Assembly: GCF_947496985.1 (NCBI RefSeq)
Contig: NZ_CANMEZ010000006.1
Span: 124,001 to 188,000, forward strand
Length of the DNA: 64,000 bases
Reading direction: 5' to 3'
From: an uncultured Kordia sp.
Lineage (GTDB): Bacteria; Bacteroidota; Bacteroidia; Flavobacteriales; Flavobacteriaceae
The notes beneath the pieces were generated by a model. That model saw only the letters and a program-made list of their open reading frames with translations, was not told where the DNA came from and did not search any database. Positions 1-8,759 of this stretch are shown here, one piece after another (position 1 is the stretch's first letter; each line of letters opens with the position of its first letter). A program made the translations under genes and the position numbers.

Positions 1-1235
1 ATATTACCGCATTAACAGGAATTGATAATGCAATGGTTGCTAATGCACCTACATTTGCAGAAATTGCCAAAGATGTATTGAACATTACTGAGAATACCAT
101 TTTTGTAGCGCATAATGTAAATTTTGATTACAATGTAATTCGAAACGAATTCAAAGCCATTGATATTGAATTTAGACGAAAAAAACTATGTACTGTTCGG
201 TTATCAAGAAGTTTAATTCCTGGTCTAAAATCGTATAGTTTAGGAAAATTATGCAAATCATTGGACATACATATTTCTGATAGACATAGAGCGCGTGGAG
301 ACGCCGCTGCCACTGTTATATTATTTCAATTATTGCTTGCGCAAGAAAACGCAGAAGAAACATTTCAAAAGTTTTTAAAACGTACCTCTAAAGAAGCTAC
401 ATTACCGCCACACTTGCCTAGTAACATTTTTGAAGCACTACCAACTAAACCTGGTATATACTATTTTAAGAATAAAAAAGGCAAGATAATTTATGTGGGA
501 AAGGCAAAAAATATACAAAAACGCGTATTAAGCCATTTTTACAACAAAGCACAAAAAGAACTCGATTTATGCAGAGAAACAGCTGATATTGATTTTGAAT
601 TATCAGGAAGTGAATTGGTGGCATTATTAATGGAAGATGCTGCTATCAAACATTATTATCCAATATATAATACGGCTTCAAAACGAACACCAAAAAGATA
701 TGCCATTTTTGAATATTCTGATCGCCGTGGCGTTAAACATTTGGCAATAAATGATGCTAAAATGATTCCGAATCCGATCATTACATTTTATAATGTTCGC
801 GATTGTAGAACCTATATAGAAAGCTTATGCATGCAATTTGATTTATGTCCAAAATATTGTCATTTACAAGAACGCGTTTCAGAATGTTCGCACTTTTTAT
901 TAGAAACCTGCAAAGGTATTTGCAAACATGAAGAAGCTGTAACTACTTATAATGAACGTGTAGACAAAGCCATTGATCACACACGAAATGCTTCTAAAAA
1001 TGTTGTTATTAAAGAAACAGGACGCACTTCAGAAGAAGAAGCATTTATCATCGTAAAGAATGGTCTATATTTAGGTTATGGTTTCATTGGGCACGATTTA
1101 CAAATAAGTCATACTGATGAATTGGAAGATCATTTAATTAAACAAAAAGACAATGTAGATGTACAACGTATTCTAAAAAAAGTGTTATTCAGTGCAGCTT
1201 CAAACAATAGAAATATTACAACTATTGCTTGTTAG
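1..1235 (+). CDS. DEDDh exonuclease / GIY-YIG nuclease fusion protein (5'-truncated by window)
   Basis: Likely a DNA-repair protein joining a DnaQ-like 3'-5' exonuclease to a UvrC/Cho-like GIY-YIG endonuclease domain. The reading frame is open to the window edge (from base 3, ITALTGIDNAMVANAP), so the true start and the first exonuclease motif lie upstream; the ATG at 33 is internal. The visible part shows the exonuclease motif AHNVNFDYNVI and the late H-x4-D stretch (DRHRARGDA). The GIY-YIG core follows near base 451 (PGIYYF, then IYVGKAKNI). Further on is a Cys-rich segment (CPKYCH, CSHF, CKGICKHE) like the zinc-type region of UvrC relatives. DnaQ-UvrC fusions are an established family. A convergent deaminase gene lies 38 bp downstream. 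Confidence 0.88.
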   Translation, partial: ITALTGIDNAMVANAPTFAEIAKDVLNITENTIFVAHNVNFDYNVIRNEFKAIDIEFRRKKLCTVRLSRSLIPGLKSYSLGKLCKSLDIHISDRHRARGDAAATVILFQLLLAQENAEETFQKFLKRTSKEATLPPHLPSNIFEALPTKPGIYYFKNKKGKIIYVGKAKNIQKRVLSHFYNKAQKELDLCRETADIDFELSGSELVALLMEDAAIKHYYPIYNTASKRTPKRYAIFEYSDRRGVKHLAINDAKMIPNPIITFYNVRDCRTYIESLCMQFDLCPKYCHLQERVSECSHFLLETCKGICKHEEAVTTYNERVDKAIDHTRNASKNVVIKETGRTSEEEAFIIVKNGLYLGYGFIGHDLQISHTDELEDHLIKQKDNVDVQRILKKVLFSAASNNRNITTIAC

Positions 1236-1273
1236 GCACTAACTGATTTTAGAAATTTTAAGAAGACGAAAGA

Positions 1274-1714
1274 TTAAACACCAATATCTTCATTCCAAAG
1301 TTCAGGTCGATTTTTAATGAAATCTGCCATCATAGCAATGCATTCTTCATCATTTACAACAACAACTTCTACTCCATTAGCGCGCAAATGCTCTTCTGCT
1401 CCCATGAATGTTTTGTTTTCTCCAACAACAACTTTTGGGATTCCATATAACAAAATAGCACCTGTACACATTGGACATGGTGAAAGCGTTGTGTAAATTA
1501 CAGATTCTCTATACACGGAAGCCAATTGCCTGCCTGCATTTTCTAAGGCGTCCATTTCACCATGCAATACAACACTTCCATCTTGCACTCTTTTATTGTG
1601 TCCTTTTCCCAATATTTTTCCATTGTGAACCAATACACTTCCTATTGGAATTCCTCCTGCATTCAGTCCTATTTTTGCTTCTTTTATAGCTTCTTTCAAA
1701 AATGTATCTTGCAT
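1274..1714 (-). CDS. Cytosine/nucleoside deaminase, yeast Fcy1-like
   Basis: Zinc-dependent deaminase of the CDA/tRNA-deaminase superfamily, probably converting cytosine to uracil (pyrimidine salvage). The zinc and catalytic motifs are complete: HGE (H51, E53) and SPCPMC (C80, C83). The whole 146-residue chain follows the fungal cytosine deaminase pattern rather than TadA: GGIPIGSVL near the N-terminus, YTTLSPCPMCTGAILLYGIP in the middle, VVVGEN, and an acidic end close to 'RPELWNEDIG'. It is free-standing, with its start 99 bp from the next gene. A guanine- or tRNA-type deaminase is the alternative, but the C-terminal similarity to the yeast enzyme favours cytosine. Confidence 0.85.
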   Translation of the reverse strand: MQDTFLKEAIKEAKIGLNAGGIPIGSVLVHNGKILGKGHNKRVQDGSVVLHGEMDALENAGRQLASVYRESVIYTTLSPCPMCTGAILLYGIPKVVVGENKTFMGAEEHLRANGVEVVVVNDEECIAMMADFIKNRPELWNEDIGV

Positions 1715-1813
1715 GTTAATTGTATTTTCATGATGTAAAGTTGAAGATATTTATTTTAAAATAGATTCACAAATGATACTATTTCAAAAACAGAAAGTGA
1801 AAAATAAATTTAG

Positions 1814-2809
1814 CTATTCATATAATGAGTTACAGTTGTATTCTAAATCTGTAATTTCTAGGGTTAACCAATGGAAATCGCCTTCATTAAGTTTCCATAT
1901 CACATTAGAGATATTTGGTATTTTTATACCGTTGAATTCTGTGTAAGAAACCATTTCTACGCACCATTTCTCAAGTGTTGCTTCTTTTGCTCCACCATAA
2001 AAACGTTGTGCTTCAAAAGATATTATTTTTCCTTCTTCTGAAAATCTAAAAATTCCTGAAACAGAAACATTTTGTATTGTCAATATAGCTTTTGCTGATG
2101 TTTTATTGATAGTTTCCCATGAAATAGCGTCGTGTAATGCAGCCGAAGGAAACCAACAAATTTCTGCCAAATAACGAATCATTGCTCCTGCATTGATTTG
2201 ATGATTTTCACGTTCAATTACAACTGGAATTAACGAAACTAATTTAATGAGCATAGCTCCTTTTCCTTCAACTAATTTATCACGCCCGTTCAAATATATT
2301 GACGGAAATACTTTTACTTTTGTTGTCCAAACAAAGGAAATATCTGAAGTATTAAAATATTGATGCGCATTAAAAGACATCCAGGTTCCATAAGGTTTTG
2401 TACGCATTCTTCCTTTTTGTTTTAAACGTACATAAGAAATGTATTCTTTATTAATTACTCCTGAAGTTCGTAACCATTTTTGTACAATAGACGGAAGATT
2501 TGCAATAGCTGCTTCTTTAATAATAGGTTTTTCTGCCTTTTTTGTAGCTACAAAGAGTTGTTTAGATTCTTTCTGCGTCATATCAAAAAAACGGTAATTT
2601 GCATACATACAACATATTGTAAATACGAAAATCATATTCAGGAATGTCAAAAATTTATAATCTTTCCAAAATAAAATAATTAAAATTTGAACGATGAATA
2701 ACAGTATACAAATAGCAATTATTAAGATATATTTTCTGTTGGAATGATGCATAGCAGGCTGATTAAAACAGAGGTTAACTTCTTCGTATTCGTCCAGTAA
2801 TTTCATCAA
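1814..2809 (-). CDS. Membrane protein of the DUF6544-like family
   Basis: Function unknown. After a short N-terminal tail there are two hydrophobic segments (about residues 27-47 and 53-70), then a roughly 250-residue soluble domain rich in beta structure. Motifs such as WLRTSG, YVRLKQKGRMR and WFPSAALHDAISWE resemble the DUF6544/DUF6920 family. The annotated start overlaps the upstream flavoprotein gene by 35 bp. An ATG at 2752 (residue 20, MHHSNRK) would remove the overlap and still keep both membrane segments. It is probably cotranscribed with that gene, and so under the operator at 3283-3294. Confidence 0.7.
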   Translation of the reverse strand: MMKLLDEYEEVNLCFNQPAMHHSNRKYILIIAICILLFIVQILIILFWKDYKFLTFLNMIFVFTICCMYANYRFFDMTQKESKQLFVATKKAEKPIIKEAAIANLPSIVQKWLRTSGVINKEYISYVRLKQKGRMRTKPYGTWMSFNAHQYFNTSDISFVWTTKVKVFPSIYLNGRDKLVEGKGAMLIKLVSLIPVVIERENHQINAGAMIRYLAEICWFPSAALHDAISWETINKTSAKAILTIQNVSVSGIFRFSEEGKIISFEAQRFYGGAKEATLEKWCVEMVSYTEFNGIKIPNISNVIWKLNEGDFHWLTLEITDLEYNCNSLYE

Positions 2810-3230
2810 TCTTGATTAAGAAAATCACAGGGAAATCGTCTTTGTATATTTTACTTGAAAATTGATTGATAAAATCTAACTTTCTATTTTCTTTCTTTAT
2901 GATTAAATCTTTTACACCTAATGAAAAATCGTGTAAATATGCTTTAGCTGTGCTTCCTTCCAATTCTTCATAAGTACCATGAACGACTGTACTATTCCAG
3001 TGATTTACAGAATCAATTTCAGAAACTTCCATAGCGATCACATTATTTTTTCGCATTGCGGTTATTTTATGTCCTTCTGCAGAATATCCAATAATTATAT
3101 TGCGTTCTTTATCAAAATAGTAGGTAATTGGCGCAATAAACGGTCTATTTTTGTAGAGATATGCTAAATGACCAATGTAGTTTGATTCTAAAATTTTATA
3201 GCTTTCTGTTTCAGTAAGTATCTTAATCAT
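2775..3230 (-). CDS. Pyridoxamine 5'-phosphate oxidase-like flavin-binding protein
   Basis: A small split-barrel protein (151 residues) of the PNPOx-like/NimA-type class, expected to bind FMN or a related flavin. Visible family features are the N-terminal helix (LTETESYKILESNYIGHLAY), the barrel strand PFIAPITYYFD, GYSAEGHKITAMRKNNVIAMEV and the later SVVHGTYEEL-like strand (here STVVHGTYEELEG). Substrate cannot be told from sequence; relatives include nitroimidazole reductases and general-stress flavoproteins. It is the first gene of a two-gene operon with the DUF6544-like protein. A TGAT-N4-ATCA palindrome is centred 58 bp upstream of the start codon, which suggests redox control. Confidence 0.82.
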   Translation of the reverse strand: MIKILTETESYKILESNYIGHLAYLYKNRPFIAPITYYFDKERNIIIGYSAEGHKITAMRKNNVIAMEVSEIDSVNHWNSTVVHGTYEELEGSTAKAYLHDFSLGVKDLIIKKENRKLDFINQFSSKIYKDDFPVIFLIKIDEITGRIRRS

Positions 3231-3282
3231 AATATACGTTTGAATTTGATACTAAAGTATAGATTACATCACTTTAAAAATA

Positions 3283-3294
3283 TGATATTGATCA
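3283..3294. promoter_or_regulatory. FNR/CRP-type palindrome TGAT-ATTG-ATCA
   Basis: The sequence TGATATTGATCA matches the half-site arrangement TGAT-N4-ATCA. Its centre is about 58 bp upstream of the flavoprotein start at 3230, and it lies just past the stop of the P-type ATPase gene. Four more sites with the same layout occur in this window. Assignment to an FNR/CRP-family regulator is inferred from the half-site and spacing. Confidence 0.6.
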
Positions 3295-3295
3295 G

Positions 3296-5263
3296 CTACT
3301 TCATTTCATATCGTAGCAAACGCAATGCATTTAGCACTACGATAATGGTTGATCCTTCATGAAGTAAAACAGCTATTCCAATATTTGTGAGTCCTAAAAT
3401 TGTAATAGGCACTAAAAAAACAACCATTCCTAAGCTGATCCAAATGTTTTGTTTTATAATTCGTTTTGAAGCTTTACTTAAGCCAAATACAAATGGGAGA
3501 TTTTCTATTTTATCAGACATTAATGCCACATCTGCAACTTCTAAAGCAACGTCACTTCCAGCTGCGCCCATAGCAACACTTACAGTACTTAAAGCCATTG
3601 CAGGTGCATCATTGACACCATCGCCAACCATTGCTACTTTTTTATGTTGCTGTAATAATGTTTTTATTTCAACAACTTTAGCTTCGGGGAGTAAATTTCC
3701 TTTTGCTTCTGAAAGTCCTATTTCTTTTGCAATAGCTTCTCCAACATTTTGATGATCACCGGTAAGCATAATCATAAATTTAATGCCTGTTTCTTTTAAT
3801 TGTTTGATAGTATTTTTTGCAGTTTTTCGTGGAACGTCCATCACACTAATAATTCCCCTAATTTCATTTTGATACGCAACTAACATCACCGTTTCTCCTT
3901 TTTTTAGTAGGCTTTTCATTTTGGAATGTATCAACGTATCAACTTTTATTCCTGCATCTTGCATCAGTTTTATATTTCCTATACATACTTTTTGATTGTT
4001 ATAAATTGCTGTGATTCCTTTTCCTTGAATTGCTTTTACATTAGAAGCTTTGTCTTCAGTTTCAATTTTGTACTGCTTTTTAATATTTTTTGCAATTGCT
4101 TTTGCTAATGGATGATTACTTAAACTTTCCACTTCTAGTACTATTTTGACAAGTTCTGATAGCTCAAAATCATATAATGGAATGCTATTTTTAAGTGTTG
4201 GTTTTCCCTCTGTAAGCGTTCCTGTTTTATCAAAAGCAATTGCTGTAATGGAACCTAAGTTTTCCAATGCTTTCCCTCCTTTTATTAGAACACCTTTTTT
4301 GGCTGCTCGTGCAATACCACTTAATACAGCGCTTGGTGTCGAAATTGCTAATGCGCAAGGACTTGCAGCTACTAAAACCGTAATAGCTCTGTATAAACTT
4401 TCTTCAAAAGTTTCGTTGATTACTATATATGCAAAACATAATAAGAAAACCATCAGTATCACAATTGGAACGTACCATTTTTCAAACTTTTTAGTCAAAC
4501 GTTGTGTAGGTGACTTTTGAGTTTCTACTTCGTTTACCATTGTAATTAATCTAGCAACGGTAGAATCTTTACTAAGTTTTAACACCAATACTTCTATACT
4601 ATTGTCTCCATTAATGGTTCCTGCAAATACAGTATGTTTTTTATCAATTTCAATAAATTTTGGCAAGCGTTTTATGGTTGAAATACTTTCTTTATCTACA
4701 GGAATACTTTCTCCTGTAATTGGTGCCTGATTCACACTTGTACTTCCATTTATAACAACACCGTCAGCGGCAATTTTTGTATTGGGTTTTATTACTATTA
4801 CATCTTTAAGCATTAGCTTTTCTACTGGAGTTTCTTCTAGTTTTCCATTTCTTTTTACTAGTGCAATTTTCGGAGATAAGTTACCTAATGCCTCAATTGA
4901 TTTTTTAGCTTTATGCATCGCGTAATGTTCTAATGCATGTCCAAAACTGAATAAAAATAATAACAATGCGCCTTCTGCCCAACTTCCAATGTATATAGCT
5001 CCAACTGCAGCAGCAATCATTAAGAAATCGATATCAAATCCTCCTTTTCTTAACTTATGAAAAGCTTCAATACTCACAAAACAACCACCAAATAAATACG
5101 AAATAGCATATATTATTTTATAAATAAGATCTGGAATATTAGCCAATCTTTCTATCAAAAAACCTATGAACAAAAAAAAACCACATAACAAAGCAAAATA
5201 GAGTTCTGTTTTTTTACCAAAAATAAGATATTGTGAAGCTATTTTGTGTGTATGGTTTGACAT
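3296..5263 (-). CDS. P1B-4 type heavy-metal translocating P-type ATPase
   Basis: ATP-driven metal exporter of the inner membrane (655 residues). The P-type core is complete: TGES at the actuator (near 184), phosphorylation motif DKTGTLTEG (D345), HP-type loop SNHPLAKAI and GDGVNDAPA. Subgroup markers are the membrane motif SPC (301-303) and HEGST in the last membrane segment (from 635), which define P1B-4 enzymes (Co/Fe/Zn efflux) rather than CPC-type Cu or Zn/Cd pumps. There is no N-terminal HMA metal-binding domain, as expected for P1B-4; only a few His (HTH, HALEH) are present. It follows the TerB-like gene by 10 bp, so the two are one operon behind the palindrome at 5738-5749. The exact metal is uncertain. 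Confidence 0.92.
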   Translation of the reverse strand: MSNHTHKIASQYLIFGKKTELYFALLCGFFLFIGFLIERLANIPDLIYKIIYAISYLFGGCFVSIEAFHKLRKGGFDIDFLMIAAAVGAIYIGSWAEGALLLFLFSFGHALEHYAMHKAKKSIEALGNLSPKIALVKRNGKLEETPVEKLMLKDVIVIKPNTKIAADGVVINGSTSVNQAPITGESIPVDKESISTIKRLPKFIEIDKKHTVFAGTINGDNSIEVLVLKLSKDSTVARLITMVNEVETQKSPTQRLTKKFEKWYVPIVILMVFLLCFAYIVINETFEESLYRAITVLVAASPCALAISTPSAVLSGIARAAKKGVLIKGGKALENLGSITAIAFDKTGTLTEGKPTLKNSIPLYDFELSELVKIVLEVESLSNHPLAKAIAKNIKKQYKIETEDKASNVKAIQGKGITAIYNNQKVCIGNIKLMQDAGIKVDTLIHSKMKSLLKKGETVMLVAYQNEIRGIISVMDVPRKTAKNTIKQLKETGIKFMIMLTGDHQNVGEAIAKEIGLSEAKGNLLPEAKVVEIKTLLQQHKKVAMVGDGVNDAPAMALSTVSVAMGAAGSDVALEVADVALMSDKIENLPFVFGLSKASKRIIKQNIWISLGMVVFLVPITILGLTNIGIAVLLHEGSTIIVVLNALRLLRYEMK

Positions 5264-5273
5264 ATATAAGTCG

Positions 5274-5687
5274 TTATGAAGATGCTTTTTTTAATTCGAG
5301 ACTGAGTTTTGCTAATAATATCAATTCTGACTTATTCACATCAGAAAAACTGCATGCTATTTTACCCGCAATTTTTAGAATCGTATTTTTTATAGATTCC
5401 GTAAATAAAGCTTCATGTTTATTTTTAAAAGTTACAAAATCGTCAAAACAGGTTTCTGCACTTACATTATCAAAATACAGTATTTTAAAGGTTGTACTTA
5501 TATAATGTTCAATATCAGTTGATGTATTCGTTATATGTAAGTTTTCGCGTAAGCTTAATAAAGAAATCGCCTTTTTCATGGCTTCAAATTCTTCTTTCTT
5601 TATTTTTTTATCTGCCGATGCAATTGCATAAAACAATTTTCCTAAATGCTGATAGAATACCGCTGCTGTTTGTTTTGTTACATCCAT
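5274..5687 (-). CDS. TerB-like small helical protein
   Basis: A 137-residue, all-helical, soluble protein. Residues 17-40 (LFYAIASADKKIKKEEFEAM) match the acidic helix-turn-helix signature of TerB/DUF533-like domains, which sit in membrane- and metal-linked stress systems; the rest is divergent. It is the promoter-proximal gene of the operon with the P1B-4 ATPase, which starts 10 bp downstream. It is divergent from the first universal stress gene. The family call is by local motif only; a metal-sensing or scaffold role for the pump is speculative. Confidence 0.6.
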   Translation of the reverse strand: MDVTKQTAAVFYQHLGKLFYAIASADKKIKKEEFEAMKKAISLLSLRENLHITNTSTDIEHYISTTFKILYFDNVSAETCFDDFVTFKNKHEALFTESIKNTILKIAGKIACSFSDVNKSELILLAKLSLELKKASS

Positions 5688-5737
5688 TTGTAATTGTGTT
5701 AAATAACAAATCTAACACCTTCTAAACTGTTTTTCAA

Positions 5738-5749
5738 TGATATAAATCA
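5738..5749. promoter_or_regulatory. FNR/CRP-type palindrome TGAT-ATAA-ATCA
   Basis: Centred 56 bp upstream of the TerB-like start (5687). It lies in the 155-bp divergent intergenic region, which also holds a second site serving the opposite strand. Confidence 0.62.
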
Positions 5750-5771
5750 GCTTCTTCTTATACATCAAACA

Positions 5772-5783
5772 TGATCTATATCA
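5772..5783. promoter_or_regulatory. FNR/CRP-type palindrome TGAT-CTAT-ATCA
   Basis: The extended palindrome ATGAT-CTAT-ATCAT is centred 65 bp upstream of the first universal stress gene (start 5843). Together with the site at 5738-5749, each divergent transcript has its own copy at a similar distance. Confidence 0.65.
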
Positions 5784-5842
5784 TAGTTTTTAACTAGCCT
5801 AGCTTGTACTTTTAAAGTAATCTTTTAATTAAAAATATTCTT

Positions 5843-6685
5843 ATGAAAAAAATACTTTTACCTACCGATTTTTCAGATAATTCATTGAATGCTATTAGAT
5901 ATGCTGTTCAATTATTTAAAGATCAAGAATGCGAATTTATTTTATTAAACACATTTACACCTGTTGTATATAGAGTTGAATATATGGAAGTTGGTGTGGC
6001 ACAATACGGTTTATTGGATGCCATGCGAGATACATCTAAAAAAGGACTTCGAGAAGTACAACAAAAAATTGAAGCTGAATTCAATAATCCAAAACATACG
6101 TTTACAAGGAGAGCCGCTTTTAACATACTTAGTTCCGAAATTGAAGAGTTGTATGAGAAAAAAGTAATGGACATAATTGTGATGGGAACACAAGGTGCTA
6201 GCGGTATAGATCAAATTTTATTTGGATCAAATACGGTGCATGTAATTAAAAGTGCAAAATGTCCTTTATTGGCAATTCCGAATGATTATACGTTTGTAAC
6301 ACCTAATAAAATATTATTTCCTTCAGATTATGAAATTGATTTTCAAGAAAAGCAGTTGCAAACTATTAAAGATATCGTGGAATTATATAACTCAGAGCTA
6401 CAGTTTTTCCATGTATCCTACACTTATCAATTAACGCATAAACAAGATGAAAATAGACAAAAGTTAGCAAATTATTTTAAAGATATAACTTCTGATTTTA
6501 ATACTGTTTACGATAAAAATATTGTTGACGCTATTATGGAATGTCAATCGGAAAAAGACATCAATTTGTTAGCAATGATTAATAACAAACAATCGTTTTT
6601 TGAAAACTTATTCTTTGGTTCAAATATTAATAAAATAGGTTTTCGCGTAGATGTTCCGTTTTTAGTCATTCCTGCAAAGGAATAA
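5843..6685 (+). CDS. Tandem-domain universal stress protein (UspA family)
   Basis: Cytoplasmic stress protein of 280 residues with two Usp domains. The first (about 1-147) begins ILLPTDFSDNS and carries the ATP-binding motif G-x2-G-x9-G-S (GTQGASGIDQILFGSNT). The second (about 153-280) begins KILFPSDYE and is degenerate, though it keeps a FFGSNINKIGFRVDVPFLVIP end. It is followed 69 bp later by a paralogue with its own operator, so both are likely regulated together but transcribed from separate promoters. In many bacteria such proteins are induced by anoxia or growth arrest, which fits the FNR-like sites here. Confidence 0.92.
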   Translation: MKKILLPTDFSDNSLNAIRYAVQLFKDQECEFILLNTFTPVVYRVEYMEVGVAQYGLLDAMRDTSKKGLREVQQKIEAEFNNPKHTFTRRAAFNILSSEIEELYEKKVMDIIVMGTQGASGIDQILFGSNTVHVIKSAKCPLLAIPNDYTFVTPNKILFPSDYEIDFQEKQLQTIKDIVELYNSELQFFHVSYTYQLTHKQDENRQKLANYFKDITSDFNTVYDKNIVDAIMECQSEKDINLLAMINNKQSFFENLFFGSNINKIGFRVDVPFLVIPAKE

Positions 6686-6686
6686 C

Positions 6687-6698
6687 TGATTTATATCA
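6687..6698. promoter_or_regulatory. FNR/CRP-type palindrome TGAT-TTAT-ATCA
   Basis: Lies just after the stop of the first universal stress gene, centred 62 bp upstream of the second one (start 6755). This indicates an independent, co-regulated promoter in the gap. Confidence 0.62.
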
Positions 6699-6754
6699 TT
6701 TTTAACGATCTATTTTAATGCTACATTTACTATAATTATTTAAGCAAAATTATC

Positions 6755-7582
6755 ATGACAAAAATACTTTTACCAACCGATTTTTCAGAGAATGCTTGGA
6801 GTGCCATTGTATATGCTTTACAGCTATATGTGAACGAAACATGTACATTTTATCTTTTAAACGCTACGAAATTAACAGCTTCAAGAGTTTCTAATTTTTC
6901 TAATAAACTGCTCACAACCATGCGCGATAATGCCAAGAAAGATTTGTTGGACTTGAAAACGAAATTAGAAGGAGAAACGAAGAATTCGAATCATGAATTT
7001 GAAGTTGTTTTAAATATTGGAGAATTGTCGGATGCCGTAGAAACTGCCATTGATAAGTATAAAATTGACTTGGTTATTATGGGAACAAAAGGTGCTACAG
7101 GAGCTAAAGAAATTTTCTTTGGAAGCAATACGACTAAAATTATTAAAAAGATTAAAAGCTGTCCGTTATTGATGATTCCTGATGCATATAGTTTTACAAC
7201 ACCTAAACAGATTGCGTTTCCAACAGATTTTAATAGAAATTGTGATGCAAAAGAATTGCATTATTTAAAAAGATTAGCTGATTTGTATGGTTCTAAAATT
7301 AGAGTTGTACATATTAATGAAAACGAAAAATTAACGGAAACTCAACAAAATAATTACAACACATTACAACAGTATTTAACTGATTATGAATGTAGTTTCC
7401 ATTGGATTCCAGATTATACTAGTAAAGCAGAAGGAATTACCAACTTTATAGACGAACTTGAAATAGACATCTTAGCTATGATCTATTATTCACACAGTTT
7501 TATTGAAAGAATTACACGTGAACCTGTCATTAAAAAAATAGGTTTTCAGCCTACTATACCATTCTTAGTTATTCCTGAGTAA
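6755..7582 (+). CDS. Tandem-domain universal stress protein (UspA family), paralogue
   Basis: 275 residues, with the same two-domain layout as its neighbour. The first domain starts ILLPTDFSENA and contains the nucleotide motif GTKGATGAKEIFFGSNT. The second starts QIAFPTDFNRN and ends VIKKIGFQPTIPFLVIPE without a clear nucleotide-binding loop. The similar size, similar openings and adjacent positions point to a tandem duplication. The paralogous lipoprotein genes downstream are a second duplicated pair in the same block. Confidence 0.92.
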   Translation: MTKILLPTDFSENAWSAIVYALQLYVNETCTFYLLNATKLTASRVSNFSNKLLTTMRDNAKKDLLDLKTKLEGETKNSNHEFEVVLNIGELSDAVETAIDKYKIDLVIMGTKGATGAKEIFFGSNTTKIIKKIKSCPLLMIPDAYSFTTPKQIAFPTDFNRNCDAKELHYLKRLADLYGSKIRVVHINENEKLTETQQNNYNTLQQYLTDYECSFHWIPDYTSKAEGITNFIDELEIDILAMIYYSHSFIERITREPVIKKIGFQPTIPFLVIPE

Positions 7583-7652
7583 GTTGATATATGTCTGATA
7601 GTCAAGCAAAATCCTGTTCAATGAATTAAAATTTAAACCCAAAGTTTTACAA

Positions 7653-8291
7653 ATGAAACGTCTTATATGTATTATCATTTTATTCCTTTTAGAAGGTTGT
7701 TCAAGTATAAAACTTACTAAAGATTGGAAAAATCCTGAGATTGATTTATACGAACCAACAAAGGTGTTTATTGTTGGGCTCACATCACATGAAGAAGCGC
7801 GATTTCAATTTGAAAAACAACTTCAGAAAGCTTTAAAACAACGTAGTTTGGAAGCTGTGATTAGTATGAATTTTTTGGATGCAGATTTTAAAACTACTAA
7901 ACAGTCTGAAGAACAACTGAATTCTGTTGAACAAAAGCTGATTAAAAATGGATTTGATACTATTATTTTTAGTAAAATCATTCGAACGGAAGATAGAGTC
8001 AAGTATAAAAAAACGCATTATAATGATGCCAAAACAACTCAAAATTTTAAAGAAGACTACATTTCTTCTCAGCAATTTTTCTTCAATACAGACTATTACG
8101 ATGCGTACAAAATATACCATTTAGAAACTACGGTATATTGTATTTGTCCAACAAAAGAAAGAGAAATACTCTGGAAAGGATATATCGAAGTCGTTGATCC
8201 AAAATCTATTGATAAAACGGTAAATCGATATGTAAAACTTGTAGTCAATAAGTTAGAAACACAAAATTTAATTTCATCACTAACGAAGTAA
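7653..8291 (+). CDS. Lipoprotein of unknown function (paralogue 1)
   Basis: A 212-residue exported lipoprotein: signal peptide MKRLICIIILFLLEGCSS with a lipobox ending at C16. No known family is recognised. It shares length and blocks with the protein encoded at 8760-9407: a DWKNP/YWKNP start, VFIVGLTS.EEAR, and the near-identical 'ICPTKEREILWKGYI' segment close to the C-terminus. The fold looks like mixed alpha/beta with a nucleotide-binding-like N-terminal strand, but no catalytic motif is clear. A degenerate copy of the TGAT palindrome (7585-7596, second half-site poor) sits 62 bp upstream. Confidence 0.75.
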   Translation: MKRLICIIILFLLEGCSSIKLTKDWKNPEIDLYEPTKVFIVGLTSHEEARFQFEKQLQKALKQRSLEAVISMNFLDADFKTTKQSEEQLNSVEQKLIKNGFDTIIFSKIIRTEDRVKYKKTHYNDAKTTQNFKEDYISSQQFFFNTDYYDAYKIYHLETTVYCICPTKEREILWKGYIEVVDPKSIDKTVNRYVKLVVNKLETQNLISSLTK

Positions 8292-8303
8292 AACCTAAAA
8301 ATT

Positions 8304-8747
8304 ATGGAAATACATATAAACTATATAAAATGGTTGAGTTCAGAAGAAATGCATAGAGATTCTCTTCAATGGTTATCTGAATTGAATTTTATAAAAGATG
8401 AACACTTCTTTTTTGAAAATTTATTACACACATTTTCTATGCAATTATCTGAATTAGATATTTTTTCTAATGAAAAAGAAATTATAGATGTGCTTAACAG
8501 ATCGCAACGAAGCAATAACAATCTTATTGAAGCTGTACAAACACATGAAAAAGATCTTAAAATTATGGTAGATGGAATAGATCAGCCTAAAGATGAAAAA
8601 ATCTATAAAGAGACTCATAGAGGTTTAAAAGTGGAAACTCATGAATTCTTCAAAAATTATCGCATGTTAAAAACACAAATATTTGACATCATAAAAGATC
8701 TTAAAAAAGAAGAAAAACTTAGATTATTATTTGATAAGAATCATTAA
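8304..8747 (+). CDS. Hypothetical helical protein
   Basis: 147 residues, no signal peptide, predicted wholly helical and highly charged (for example KDLKKEEKLRLLFDKNH at the end). I do not recognise a family. It sits 12 bp after one lipoprotein gene and 12 bp before its paralogue, so it is almost certainly cotranscribed with both. The helical pattern and His/Glu/Asp content (LHTF, HEKDLK, THRGLKVETHEF) could suit a helical-bundle metal or haem site, but this is only a suggestion. Confidence 0.65.
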   Translation: MEIHINYIKWLSSEEMHRDSLQWLSELNFIKDEHFFFENLLHTFSMQLSELDIFSNEKEIIDVLNRSQRSNNNLIEAVQTHEKDLKIMVDGIDQPKDEKIYKETHRGLKVETHEFFKNYRMLKTQIFDIIKDLKKEEKLRLLFDKNH

Positions 8748-8759
8748 AAAACTATCCTT

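Noticed and set aside
7585-7596. Sixth FNR-like site TGAT-ATAT-GTCT
   Set aside because: The position (62 bp upstream of 7653) is right, but the second half-site has two mismatches, so it is not counted with the five full sites.
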